Below, one piece after another: positions 21,717 to 31,538 of a stretch of 64,000 bases of DNA. How positions within the stretch are numbered: the stretch's first letter is position 1; each line of letters begins with the position of its first letter. The notes under the pieces are model-generated. The model worked only from the letters and a program-made list of their open reading frames with translations, was not told where the DNA came from and did not search any database. Source of the stretch: Diploptera punctata (taxonomy: Eukaryota > Arthropoda > Insecta > Blattodea > Blaberidae); NCBI GenBank assembly GCA_030220185.1, contig JASPKZ010003418.1:5001-69000 (forward strand). The letters are read 5' to 3'. Position numbers and translations under genes: made by a program.

Positions 21717-22109
21717 GTGAAGAAACAGCTGGCAACCATTAGTAAAGAAAGATGGGAAAGGGAATGGCAATCAACTACCAATGGGAATTTGATGAAATCG
21801 TTCTATCCGAAAGTCAGCGACAGTCTACAGACAAGAATCCAGATATCTCCCATTTTCAAAACGCTGGGTACCGGACACGGGAATATAAACGCCTACTTCC
21901 AGCGATTCAGGATAAAGGACAGTGCAATGTGTGCATGCGGTGTTAGTGAGCAGACAGTGGACCATGTCATATATAACTGTATAGAATTTAAAAACGAAAG
22001 ACAAACTCTTATAAATATTGTAAATAGAGGTAGTGAAAGGTGGCCCATAGACAAAAGTAAATTAGGTATTAAGTATACTAAACAATTCACCAAATTTCAT
22101 ATAGCATAG
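21717..22109 (+). pseudogene. C-terminal Cys-rich knuckle region
   Basis: Open 130-codon end segment with RIKDSAMCACGVSEQTVDHV followed by IYNC, a CX1CX8-10HX4C-type knuckle found at the C-terminus of several LINE polyproteins. Ends at a stop followed by 3' UTR. Confidence 0.75.
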
Positions 22110-22169
22110 ACTTAAAAAAATAGAATGGAACATACTTGCACAGTATATTTTAAATAACTGTAAATCATA

Positions 22170-22960
22170 AATTGATAGAACTAGTTAATAAGTGCCAATC
22201 ATTAGGATAAGAACATTATTTTAAGGATGTGTAATTATTGATCATGACTTGTTGGGATTAGTCAGTGCTATAAGTGTAAATAGGAACCAGATAATTTGTT
22301 AGAACTAGTAAGGACAGTAGAATATTTAATGACTTATAAATTACTATAAGTGTAAATAGGAACCAGATAATTTGTTAGAACTAGTAAGGGCAGTAGAATA
22401 TTTAATTAATTGTAAATTACTCATGAAATGTTACAATTACTCAGTAACTTAAGTGTAAATAGGAACTATATCTTCTTAGATTAGTAATGGATAGAATATT
22501 ATCTTAGCGTGTAAATATAGATCATAGCTTGATAGGATTAGTCAACTCAAATGTAAATAGGAACCATATTTTGTTAGGAATAGTAATGAAGAATACACTA
22601 ATTTAACCCTTAACTTCACAATGTACCTTATAAGAAACAGTGATTTCATTTTTTTGTTATTGTTTATTAAACAGTAAAAAAACAAATTATTATAAATTAC
22701 CTAAGATTGTGTCAAATTACGTTAAAAATACAATAATATCTCACTTTTATATGATTTTGTTTTCTTTGCGGTCCGAAAATTTGAATAACGCCAATTTAAG
22801 GGTTAAGTAAGTGCTAATAGGAACAATATCAAATAACTGTAAATAATAATCAAAACTTGTTAGTGTTAGTCAGTGCCAAGAGGAACCACAACTTGCTGAA
22901 GTATAATTAACAGAGATCATTGAAATGCAAATAACAACCAAATAGAACAATTTAGTGTCA
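22170..22960 (+). repeat. 3' UTR tandem repeats around TAAGTGTAAATAGGAAC
   Basis: A unit of roughly 75-110 bp headed by (T)AAGTGTAAATAGGAACC recurs near 22272, 22347, 22449, 22548 and, diverged, 22806 and 22863. The first two copies are nearly identical over about 75 bp. They follow the LINE stop codon, so they are most simply its 3' UTR. A MITE has inserted into one unit. Confidence 0.75.
22607..22802. mobile_element. piggyBac-like MITE
   Basis: 196 bp with ends CCCTTAACTT and TTAAGGG inverted, flanked on both sides by TTAA (22603-22606 and 22803-22806). TTAA duplication with CCC/GGG ends is the established piggyBac signature. Removing the insert and one TTAA restores TTTAAGTAAGTGCTAATAGG, which matches the neighbouring tandem repeat unit. 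No transposase; non-autonomous. Confidence 0.75.
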
Positions 22961-22964
22961 CAAC

Positions 22965-23170
22965 AACTCAAAATTCTATTTTAAGGAAACGAAAATAGAA
23001 AAATAACTTAATACTTCAGTAAATGAACATTATAAAATCTTTGTCAGGAATATCAACACACAAAAATGATAGAGATGTTTTAATATTGCTAAACCAAAGA
23101 AGCATGTAGAACTGCAGAAAACTCAGTGGATCATGCTGTCATATGAAGACTCTTTATATATATATATATA
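22965..23170. other. Unassigned sequence and TA tract before the A2 nest
   Basis: About 200 bp after the LINE 3' repeats with no recognised feature, ending in a (TA)n run that meets the A2 3' end at 23171. Confidence 0.4.
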
Positions 23171-23390
23171 TTAACTAAACCCATTCGGGCGCTGCTACAC
23201 CTAAATAGATGATAATGTGTTTTTGTTTTGCATTTAGTTGAATAAGTATAAGGAAAAATAAATATAAACTTATATCCATATTATTTTTAGATACCCCGTG
23301 CTGATTACCTGGCGTTGCTCGGAAATCTACGCATCCCGATTTTCTTGGCAACAATAAAAGATAAAAATAGATAGATACTGTGAGTAATCC
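23171..23390 (-). mobile_element. Helitron-like A2 element, 3' part (split by LINE nest)
   Basis: Minus-strand A2 3' end (TTAACTAAACCC...GCTGCTACACCTAAATAG), running to GTGAGTAATCCTT. The rest resumes at 26412 with CCTTAAAAAGATAAAAACAT, matching the uninterrupted A2 phrase around TTATCCTTAAAAGATAAAAAC. The split marks the insertion point of the older LINE, with a short duplicated TCCTT. Confidence 0.8.
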
Positions 23391-23728
23391 TTCTTCTTCT
23401 TCTTCTTCACTTCCTGATTTAGGCAAGAGTTGCCTGTTCCGTCTTCACTAGTAGATCTAAGACCATCTCTTCCGAGGACGTCCGACATCTCTTCTTCCTC
23501 TTGGAAAATAATGGAAGATTTTATTTGGTAATCTACTTTCTTCCATTCTTTCTACATGTTCTTTCCACTGTATCTTCTTGTTAAATATATTTTCTTTTAT
23601 GGAGTAGATCTGCAGTTCTTCACGGATATCCTCGTTCTTATCTGATCCATTCTAGTGCTGCCTTTTACTCTTCTTAAAAATTTCATTTCGGCTGCTTGGA
23701 TTTTACTTTCTCGTTTGGTAGTGATAAT

Positions 23729-24181
23729 TCAAGATTCACTCCCATACAAAAGGACAGGGACAGCCACTGTGTTATAAAATTTTAATTTTGTTTGTTTATG
23801 GGCTTTATTATTCAATGTTCTATTTATTGTACCACAAATAGCTTGAAACTGATGTGTTTTGTGTTCAATATCTTTATCATACCCATAGCTGATGTCACAT
23901 CCTAAATATTTAAAGTGGGATACTTGTTCAATAATTTCGTCTCTAATTACTATTTTTGCACGCAGAGTATTTCTTCCACAAAATGCAATTACTTTTGTTT
24001 CACTTATTGAAATTTTAAAATTATAATCGCTACATATTGCATTTAGTTTGTAAGCAGCCAATTGTAACATATCTTCATCTTGGTGTAGTAAGACTAAATC
24101 ATCGTAGAAAAGTAAGTTATTAATACTTGAGTTATTGTTCAATCTAAGGCCATTGTCCATTATAATTTTCCATTGTTTCAT
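23729..24181 (-). pseudogene. RT palm and thumb of the older LINE (FYDD box)
   Basis: Open 150-codon piece with LLFYDDLVLLHQDEDML, HFKYLGCDISYGYDKDIEH and AVPVLLYGSES. The catalytic box is FYDD where family members usually have YADD. Frame is lost after LLYGSES. Confidence 0.8.
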
Positions 24182-24204
24182 AATGTCGTCGATATATATA
24201 TATT

Positions 24205-25996
24205 AAAACCCTTTCTTCTCTATACTAATTCCCTGATATAATTCTCTAATGTTCCTATTTTTTGCATTCATTTCAAGATCATTAGAACAAACATAATTCG
24301 GAATGAAAATGGGGATATGATTGCAGATTCCAAGAGTATATTAAATAGATGGAAAAGTTATTTTAATCAGCTATTAAATGTACATACAGAACAGGATATT
24401 GAGGAGGATAAGTTACAGACTGCAGAAATGCTAGTCGCAGAGCCAAGTGCATTAGAGGTTGAAATGGCAATTGAAAAATTGAAGATGTATAAAGCATCAG
24501 GTTCAGATGAGATCCCAGCAGAACTGATAAAATCAGGGGGAGAAAAATTGATGGACAAGATACGCTGTTTGCTTAGTATGATTTGGGAAAAAGAAGCTCT
24601 TCCAGATGAATGGAAGGAATCAATTATCGTACCAATTTATAAGAAAGGAGATAAAACTGATTGCAACAACTACAGGGGCATCTCATTACTTTCAACTTCG
24701 TACAAAATTCTAACAAATATATTAGTCAGCAGACTTACTCCCTATATTGATGACATTCTAGGAGATCATCAATGTGCATTTAGAAGAAACAGGTCTACAA
24801 CAGATCAGATTTTTAGTATAAGACAGATTTTAGAAAAGAAATGGGAATATAATGGTACTGTACATCAACTATACGTAGACTTCCAAAAAGCATATGATTC
24901 AATTAAGAGGGAGAAGTTATATAGTATCCTGCTGGAGTTCGGAATTCCTAAAAAGTTAGTTAGACTTATACGAATGTGTCTAAATGGCTCAACGAGTAGG
25001 GTGCGTGTAGGCAAACAGTTTTCAGACACTTTTGAAATCCAGAATGGGTTGAAGCAAGGAGATGCACTATCTCCTCTACTATTTAATTTTGTACTAGAGC
25101 ATGCCATTAAATCTTTAGAGAATGAGGAAGGCTTACAACTGAATGGTATTAATAAGCTGTTAGTTTATGCTGATGATGTAGTACTACTGGCCGATAGCGA
25201 GGAGATACTAAAGGCCAACACGCACACACTATTGAGTAACACTAAGAAATTAGGACTGGAAGTAAATATCAGTAAAACTAAATATATGGTCTCACGTAGA
25301 AATACATTATATAATGGAAATGGACAGCTAATGACAAATGAGGGAAATTTTGAGGAATTGGCTGAATTCAAATACCTAGGAACAATAATCACAAATAGGA
25401 ATGAGATGCACAAAGAAATTAAACATAGGCTCAATTCTGGAAATGCATGCTATTATGCATTGCAGAGACTTTTGATGTCCCAACTCCTTTCAAAAAACGT
25501 TAAGCTGAAAATATATAAAACTATTATTCTACCAGTTATATTATATGGGTGCGAAACATGGACTCTTACTTTAAGGGAGGAAAGGAGATTACGAGTATTT
25601 GAGAATAAAGTTCTTAGGAAAATTTTTGGACCAAAGAGAGATGAACAGACAGGTGAATGGAGAAGACTACATAACAATGAACTACATGGTCTTTATAGGA
25701 AGCCAGATATAATAAGAACAGTTAAGACCCGTAGACTGCGATGGGCAGGACATGTTGCGCGTATGGGGAATGAAAGACGTGCATGGAAACTTCTTGTAGG
25801 AAAGCCAGAAGGAAAACGCCCAGTTGGTAGACCAAGGATGAGGTGGGAGAACAACATTAACTATGATTTGAGGGAAGTAGATTATACAGGGAATGATTGG
25901 AAAGCATTAGCTCAGGATAGGGATGTATGGAGAGCTTATGTCCGTGCGGCCATGAACCTACGGGTTCGATAGTGCCAGTGAGTAAGAGTAAGTAAG
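24205..25996 (+). mobile_element. RTE-like element copy 2, 5' truncated with inverted 5' end
   Basis: Inserted in the older LINE with target duplication TATATATATATT (24193-24204 and 25997-26008). The first 78 bp (24206-24283) are the reverse complement of the element segment corresponding to copy 1 positions about 15000-15076; from about 24284 the element runs forward from AGAACAAACATAATTC. About six bases are lost at the junction. This is the pattern explained by twin priming. Tail is (AGTA)n-like. Confidence 0.9.
24317..25972 (+). CDS. Intact RT region of RTE copy 2 (551 codons)
   Basis: Open from MIADSKSILNRWKSYFNQ to the natural C-terminus MNLRVR, with no stop or shift. It contains PIYKKGDKTDCNNYRGISLL, HQLYVDFQKAYDSIKRE, GLKQGDALSPLLFNFVLEH, LLVYADDVVLLADSEE (intact catalytic box), EFKYLGTIITNRNEMHKE, ILYGCETWTLTLREE and GKRPVGRPRMRWE. 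The endonuclease is missing through 5' truncation, so it cannot move by itself. The first Met is simply the first in the open frame, not a natural start. Best-preserved RT of the four copies. Confidence 0.92.
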   Translation: MIADSKSILNRWKSYFNQLLNVHTEQDIEEDKLQTAEMLVAEPSALEVEMAIEKLKMYKASGSDEIPAELIKSGGEKLMDKIRCLLSMIWEKEALPDEWKESIIVPIYKKGDKTDCNNYRGISLLSTSYKILTNILVSRLTPYIDDILGDHQCAFRRNRSTTDQIFSIRQILEKKWEYNGTVHQLYVDFQKAYDSIKREKLYSILLEFGIPKKLVRLIRMCLNGSTSRVRVGKQFSDTFEIQNGLKQGDALSPLLFNFVLEHAIKSLENEEGLQLNGINKLLVYADDVVLLADSEEILKANTHTLLSNTKKLGLEVNISKTKYMVSRRNTLYNGNGQLMTNEGNFEELAEFKYLGTIITNRNEMHKEIKHRLNSGNACYYALQRLLMSQLLSKNVKLKIYKTIILPVILYGCETWTLTLREERRLRVFENKVLRKIFGPKRDEQTGEWRRLHNNELHGLYRKPDIIRTVKTRRLRWAGHVARMGNERRAWKLLVGKPEGKRPVGRPRMRWENNINYDLREVDYTGNDWKALAQDRDVWRAYVRAAMNLRVR

Positions 25997-26411
25997 TATA
26001 TATATATTAAAAAGAGTGGGCGATAGACTACACCCTTTTCTAACTCCTTGATTTATTAAAATTTCTTCTGATCCTTTTCCATCAGTTTTTATCACAACTT
26101 TAGTTTCTTCATATTAGCCTGGGACTGATTTTATTAGATGGTGTGGATATCCTCGATCCTTCATTATTTCCCATAGTATAGATCCATTTACTCTGTCAAA
26201 GGCCTTTTCAAAATCAATGAACAACAAGTATGTTGGCAGGTTAAATTCTCTTCTCTTTTCAATTAGTCTCTTTATAATAAACACATTATCACTGCAGGAT
26301 CTTCCTTTCCTGAACCCTGCTTTTTCTTCTTCTAAGAGTGTGTCAGATATCTTCTTCAATATATTATTTATTATTTTTGCATACAATTTATAAGTAGAGT
26401 TCAATAAGTTC

Positions 26412-26739
26412 CTTAAAAAGATAAAAACATATGGTGTCACGGATTTTTCTGTAGAGTTTTTTTGAGATATTCAATTCTGTGTACAGTAGTAATTTTTTGT
26501 ATTTATTGTGGTATATTTAGGTAGCGTAAGCCATTTAAGGGTAAACAAATTGAGTTTTCACGCTTTTCACTACATAGGGAGTTTTGTAAGGGTGCAGGGG
26601 TTGAGTATCCCAACTCTATTATAGCCTTATGTTCATCCCGGGAATCTCCTGAACGTTTTGGGAAAAAAATCACTATCGGATAAACTGTATGGCCGCGCAT
26701 AAAGTACGAATAAACAAACATTCATTTATACATATTCGA
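26412..26739 (-). mobile_element. Helitron-like A2 element, 5' part (split by LINE nest)
   Basis: Continuation of 23171-23390: AGGTAGCGTAAGCCATTTAA, GGTGCAGGGGTTGAGTATC, GTATGGCCGCGCATAAAGTA, then AAACATTCATTTATA with the 5' GA/T boundary at 26738-26740. Confidence 0.8.
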
Positions 26740-26860
26740 TGACGTAGTAGTAGTAGTAGTAGTAGTAATAGTAGTAGTAGTATACATTTTCCTGTCGTTT
26801 GTATTTTATAAATAAATTAAGATACATACAATGTTATTTACAAACATGGATCGCACGGGC
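26740..26860. repeat. (GTA)n microsatellite and start of module C
   Basis: About twelve GTA units, then TACATTTTCCTGTCGTTTGT, the module C opening, which is cut short near 26830. The same GTA tract starts C at 42796 and 44940. Confidence 0.75.
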
Positions 26861-27860
26861 AATACGCCGTATGTGCTGTTGACAGTCCGTTACAATAAGT
26901 TGATGTTACGTAATAAAATACTTAAAACAAAAAAGAAAATATAATAATATTACAATTAGGTAACAATACAATTACATTATGCATTAAATTTGTAAATTAG
27001 AATTATTAATAAGTGGGGCAGAATCGGGTTGGATGAAGTGATGGTGGTTATCACAGGATGTGGGTTTAATACAAGGATTTATTATAAGGAATCCTCGGAA
27101 TGTGAGAATTTCATGCTCGCGGTCTTGTCAGGTTGGGTTCGGTGAGCGATCACGAAACTTATCTCAGGGAATAACGCAGGAACTGTACGGGCAGCAATAG
27201 TATTTTCAATAATTGTAGTTTATAAATCACTCGATTTATTTAAATCGTATTCACTATACTTCTTTTCGATACAATGAAAAACATTTGATTATACGTTTTG
27301 TTAGCAATCTGATTTTGCATTAGAATACTGAAGATTGTTATTATTAAAATAATAATATAAAGTTATGGATAAATATCCGCAATGTAATTTAATCTATGTT
27401 TTCCCCTTAGATATCTGGGAGGCTTCTCGCGATTACAATTAAACTTTTTTTTATGTTCTCCCTTAGCTAGTTGGGAGACTTCTCTTACTGCACGCGTCTC
27501 AATTTGGTGTATATATTGAAAACCTCAGTATTCTTCCGATCGTCAGATCGCTACAGCAGAAGGGATACATTTTTTTTCTTATTGGTTTAAATATATGAGC
27601 ACATATATTACAGATTTATAAAAAAGGTGTGGCTTTTCGAGCCACTTGTCTACAATGTTGCCAAGTTGCTTCTAGTTGGGCCTTTGAGTTTAAAATTAAA
27701 TTAAATTTTATGTGTAGTTCGTAGTTATATTTTAACTGATAAATATCTAAATTAATATTTGAAACTTATCCTGACATAGTGATGTTTCCCTTGTCACTCA
27801 TAAATATTATTTTGACTGATATTTTAATCTCTTTTCAAATAGACGTCCTGACACATTTTC
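26861..27860. other. Unrecognised 1-kb sequence
   Basis: AT-rich, no family motifs. A phrase of about 30 bp recurs with changes near 27405 and 27453 (ATGTTYTCCCYTTAG then TGGGAGRCTTCTC). It may be an old LTR-like or unique intronic stretch; I cannot tell. Confidence 0.45.
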
Positions 27861-27875
27861 ATTAACAAAGGTTTG
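27861..27875. repeat. Target-site duplication, left, of the EN-RT LINE
   Basis: ATTAACAAAGGTTTG is repeated exactly at 30633-30647 and delimits the element between. Confidence 0.92.
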
Positions 27876-27883
27876 TTATTGAC

Positions 27884-28927
27884 ATGACCCCCCTATGTAC
27901 ACTCCAAGATAATGACATTTTATTCTTCACAGAAACACTCAGCACAGAAGACATAAACATAACTAGTTTCTACAGAATCCATTCCCCAGCTAAGAAAGGA
28001 GAAAGAGGACGACCTTCAGGGGGTCTAAGCTGCTACATAAAACCCCACCTGCAACCCCTCAGAGTAAACGATTGTACAGACAGCACTCTTACGATAGTCA
28101 CTAGAAGAGCGAACATCGTTGGCGCATACTTCACTCCTAACACCGAACCCGAGGTCATCATCGATGAATTAGGAAGGACACTAGAAAACACAGAAGATAG
28201 CAAACCTACTTTCCTGGTAGGCGATCTTAACTGTAGAATAGACAAATGGGACACAAAAACACAAGCGGTTACCGACTTTCTTTTGGACTACGGGCTAATC
28301 CTGTTAAACCAGGAAAAGGATTATACATATGTGGCACCAAACGGGAGGAGCACAATCGACCTGGTCTTCACGAACGGTCGAGGTGACGCTGAGGTGAATG
28401 TGGAAAATGTCACAATTAGGAAACACCTCCCTGTTATAACAAAATTCCATGCCAGTGCAGGGACACAAGAACCATTAGGCACATATTTCAAACCGTCAAT
28501 TTCAAGATACATAGACGAAGAAAGATGGGAAACAAACAAAGCAGAGCTACCAAAAATAGTGGACATGATGAGGCAGGGGAACTTAGACGAGGCAACTGCT
28601 GCTCTGAATGACATAATCACACACTCCACCAGAGAACTGCCCAGATCGAAACGCACCGCGAAGCCATGGTTCGACGAAGATTGTTACGTAATGAGGCAAA
28701 GGACACTACAACTCCTCCATGCTGCTAGGGAACACGGAGGTGATGCACTGACAGAGTACGCCGTAGAGCGTGGGAAATACAAATGCCTACTAAAGGAAAA
28801 GAAATTAACATACGACCTCCTCGTAGAACAGGAACTAATTGCTGAGGCGGAAATGAAACCTTACAAAATCCTAAGGTCCTCGAAGAAGAACAGATCGAGC
28901 CCCCTCGTAAACATGGAGCGATGGTAA
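27884..28927 (+). pseudogene. Endonuclease and linker of the EN-RT LINE
   Basis: 347 codons. DILFFTETLSTEDINI (catalytic Glu), GGLSCYIKPHLQPL, TFLVGDLNCRIDKWD (catalytic Asp-Asn), GRSTIDLVFTNGRGD, and RKHLPVITKFHAS (His-containing end of fold). After residue 200 comes a linker (KPWFDEDCYVMRQRTLQLLH) found upstream of RT in this LINE family. The fold lacks its first roughly 30 residues. The Met at 27884 is only the first available. It closes at TAA 28925-28927, and the same frame then continues into RT. Confidence 0.88.
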
Positions 28928-30586
28928 TTGCACTTCAGCAACCTCCTGGGAGAAAGGAACAAAATGTCCAACTCCTTCTCACTACATGCGGAACGCAATC
29001 AAACCTCGACCCCCATTACAACAGAAGAAGTCACTCAACTAATCATGAACGGAAAGAACAACAAAGCGACCGGCCCAGATGGAATATATGCTGAACACCT
29101 GAAAGACACAGTCCGAGACCTGGCGGAACCGCTAGCGTGCCTTTTCAGAGAATGTTTCAAGAATAATTCAATCCCAAAACAGTGGAGGAGCACACTGATA
29201 ACTGTGCTTTACAAAGGCAAAGGACGAAAGGACGATCCAAATTCATATAGGGGAATAGCCCTGGAAAACGTCATGTTTAAACTTTTCAGTAGACTTCTAC
29301 TGAGGCGAATTGAACCAAGATTACGTGCTATCATACCAATGAATCAATATGGCTTCACCCCGGGCAGATCAACGCTACACGCTGTACATGAAATTATAAA
29401 AGAAATAACAACGACCTTGGCGCAACCCACCACCCCTCTGTACGCAATCTTCATAGATTACGCTAAAGCCTTCGATAGCATCAACAGGAATATACTCGTT
29501 CAAAATCTAGAAAGCGTACTAGGTAGGACTAGCAATGAACTACAAATAATCGCGTCTGTGCTAACCGCAAACTCTGTGGCTATACACGACGGCATAACTA
29601 CGTCGAAAAATATCATCCAGACAAGAGGGGTACTACAAGGAGATCCGCTGAGCCCGATACTCTTTAACGTCATGACGGCGGACATCGGTCAGGTGATAGA
29701 CACAAGGAACGTCAAACTCCTTATGTACGCAGATGACATGGCTATCCTCTCCAGGAGCCTAGAAGACCTACAAGCAGCCATGGAGAAGATCAGGAAATGG
29801 GCACTAGAAAATGCAATGGTAATAAATAGCTCAAAGACCAAAGCTATGAAATTTAGGAGAGGAGGAAGACTATCCAAGAGAGATCACCTCACATGCGACG
29901 GGTCAACTCTAGAATTCGTTAGCAGCTTCAAATACCTAGGAATAACATTACAGACCACCGGAACAGTATTCTCGATGCATATACAAGAGCGTGCTACAGC
30001 TGCCACAAAAGCCATTTATGACATTCCAAAGTTACGAAACCTATCCCTACCAACGGCAATAGCATTATTCAACATCAAAGTTATGCCGGTTGCCACTTAT
30101 GGAATCCAGCTAATATGGACATATCTCACAGCCAAAAATTTCATGAAACTTGAAAGCATAAAAGCGAGATTCCTAAAACGGGCTCTTTCAATTTCAAAAT
30201 TCACAAGACATAGCTATGCCTACATAATAGCAAAGGAGTCTTACTTCATAGAAGACATCCGAAAACACTTCGATCTACCAGAAACGCAGGCATACAAAAC
30301 AGCAATCGAGGAGAGACAGAGAAAAGCCAGAGAGATTCCGAACGAAATCACGGAAACGGAAGTGTTAAACACAGACGAATGGAAAGGACCAAATTTTCGA
30401 CTTCGTCACTTATACACACGCTTCGCCGCTCACGACTTCCATGGCAAAATATGTCATAAACAAAGTTACCATGAACCTGAGGAGTCCTGCATCTGTAAAC
30501 TCTGTAGCAAACCGTGCCCAAAGTATCACTTAGTGAAGTGCGAAAACAGAACCAAAACAATTCACGAATTAATAGCAAAATTGTAA
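28928..30586 (+). CDS. RT and C-terminal knuckle of the EN-RT LINE (552 codons)
   Basis: In frame with the preceding ORF across one stop. Motifs: NNKATGPDGIYAEHLK, LYKGKGRKDDPNSYRGIAL, YAIFIDYAKAFDSINRN (first Asp), TRGVLQGDPLSPILFNVM, KLLMYADDMAILSRS (catalytic box intact), SFKYLGITLQTTG, PVATYGIQLIW, then the knuckle CICKLCSKPCPKYHLVKC. Natural start is not here: the listed start is the first codon after the stop. Apart from that stop the polyprotein is open for 2.7 kb. Confidence 0.92.
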   Translation: MHFSNLLGERNKMSNSFSLHAERNQTSTPITTEEVTQLIMNGKNNKATGPDGIYAEHLKDTVRDLAEPLACLFRECFKNNSIPKQWRSTLITVLYKGKGRKDDPNSYRGIALENVMFKLFSRLLLRRIEPRLRAIIPMNQYGFTPGRSTLHAVHEIIKEITTTLAQPTTPLYAIFIDYAKAFDSINRNILVQNLESVLGRTSNELQIIASVLTANSVAIHDGITTSKNIIQTRGVLQGDPLSPILFNVMTADIGQVIDTRNVKLLMYADDMAILSRSLEDLQAAMEKIRKWALENAMVINSSKTKAMKFRRGGRLSKRDHLTCDGSTLEFVSSFKYLGITLQTTGTVFSMHIQERATAATKAIYDIPKLRNLSLPTAIALFNIKVMPVATYGIQLIWTYLTAKNFMKLESIKARFLKRALSISKFTRHSYAYIIAKESYFIEDIRKHFDLPETQAYKTAIEERQRKAREIPNEITETEVLNTDEWKGPNFRLRHLYTRFAAHDFHGKICHKQSYHEPEESCICKLCSKPCPKYHLVKCENRTKTIHELIAKL

Positions 30587-30647
30587 ACCATGTATATAAT
30601 ATTAGTGTACACATTGTGTTTAATAAATATATATTAACAAAGGTTTG

Positions 30648-31085
30648 GTATCTATTGTATTCAGGTATCTGGGTCTACCTTTGTCATCCCCTATGACTTC
30701 TAGACTTTCTGGCTTCAACTATATTGGTATAACCCAAATTTAACCAAAAGCGTTTTCTAAGTAATTTTTAATAAAAGGAAATCAACTTTTATATAATTAA
30801 TAAAATCGATTCAGTAATATGATTATTGGATTTCTAATAAAATTCTGATTAATTAAAGTCCAAACTCGTTATGTTTCTCTATATTACACTTTTATCTCAA
30901 ATTACTGGCCTGTAATTATATTATCTAGATTTAATGAAATGTCTAGTTAATATTTGAAACTAGAACAATGTGGAGAGAAATTCGCGTTACGGAAGTAATG
31001 GTATTGCAATTTGTTAACATATTTATTTATTCATGAATGAGTGTGGACCTTAATTTCCGCGTTATGTCCAGAAATCTACCCACGT
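30648..31085. other. Unrecognised AT-rich sequence
   Basis: Target-site flank of the LINE and following sequence; no motif, repeat unit or tRNA-like structure recognised. Confidence 0.45.
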
Positions 31086-31089
31086 TTAT

Positions 31090-31330
31090 CCGATTTTCTG
31101 GGCTTACCAATAACTGGTAGCATGCCAATCTTTCACGATTTGAATTTAGAAATCTTTCCGGCAATAACTGACGCCTGCATTATTCCAAATCGTTACATTT
31201 TCCTAATCTCGTCTTCAAAGCTCCCGCACATTGGACATATTCTCATATCGTGATCGTCGCTAATTTTTAAAAATTTCCATGCCCCCTAACCTGAACCAAG
31301 TAAGTCCCGATCTCTCTTTAAATCTTAGAT
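31090..31330 (-). pseudogene. Possible LINE C-terminal zinc-knuckle remnant
   Basis: On the minus strand a short reading gives GAWKFLKISDDHDMRICPMC then GSFEDEIRKM, reminiscent of the C-terminal CX2CG...ED(E/T) knuckles of Jockey/R1-type LINE proteins. Only about 40 residues can be aligned by eye, so the call is weak. Confidence 0.35.
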
Positions 31331-31389
31331 TGAGTATATAAGATTATTTTCCCTAAACTTGTTTTAGGTCTCTTTGTAAAAACTGGCGC

Positions 31390-31394
31390 CCAAC

Positions 31395-31449
<55 letters not shown>

Positions 31450-31538
31450 CGTGTGTGTGTGTGTGTGTGTTTTTTTGCTATAATTAATTTTTTGACGTAG
31501 GCAATGTAAGCTTAATATGACATGATAAGAAATAGATA
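31390..31538. repeat. (TA)n(TG)n tract and module B tail
   Basis: About 50 bp of TA and 30 bp of TG, then ATTTTTTGACGTAGGCAATG and TAAGCTTAATATGACATG, the end of module B before an A2 3' terminus. Confidence 0.85.

Larger units (their letters stand above)
18222..22120 (+). mobile_element. Decayed LINE with gag zinc knuckle, endonuclease, RT and RNase H
   Basis: Non-LTR retrotransposon of the RNase H-bearing group (I/LOA/R1-like; exact clade not decided). Order: gag C-terminus, endonuclease, RT, RNase H, C-terminal Cys-rich knuckle, 3' UTR. 5' truncated inside gag and broken by many stops. It follows directly after the A1 5' end and the short terminus at 18020. 3' flanking sequence to about 22990 contains repeated 3' UTR units. 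Confidence 0.85.
23391..26411 (-). mobile_element. Older RTE-like LINE inserted in A2, itself split
   Basis: Minus-strand LINE with a (GAA)n tail at 23393-23407. Reading right to left: KAGFRKGRSCSDNVFIIK and LLFIDFEKAFDRVN at 26440-26114, KGVRKGCSLSPTLFN near 26030, then after the interruption by RTE copy 2, YIDDIMKQWK and LLFYDDLVLLHQDED at 24181-23729, ending with a GRPRKRW-like C-terminus near 23480. The coding order is continuous once RTE copy 2 is removed, which proves the nesting. Confidence 0.85.
27876..30632 (+). mobile_element. Nearly intact LINE (CR1/Jockey-like), 5' truncated
   Basis: 2757 bp bounded by a perfect 15-bp target duplication. It encodes endonuclease, RT and a C-terminal Cys/His knuckle in one frame, broken only by one TAA at 28925. 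5' truncation removes the first part of the endonuclease fold. 3' UTR is about 45 bp and has no long poly(A), ending TTAATAAATATAT. GC content of the coding part is clearly higher than that of the flanks. Low decay and an exact duplication indicate a recent insertion. Confidence 0.9.
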
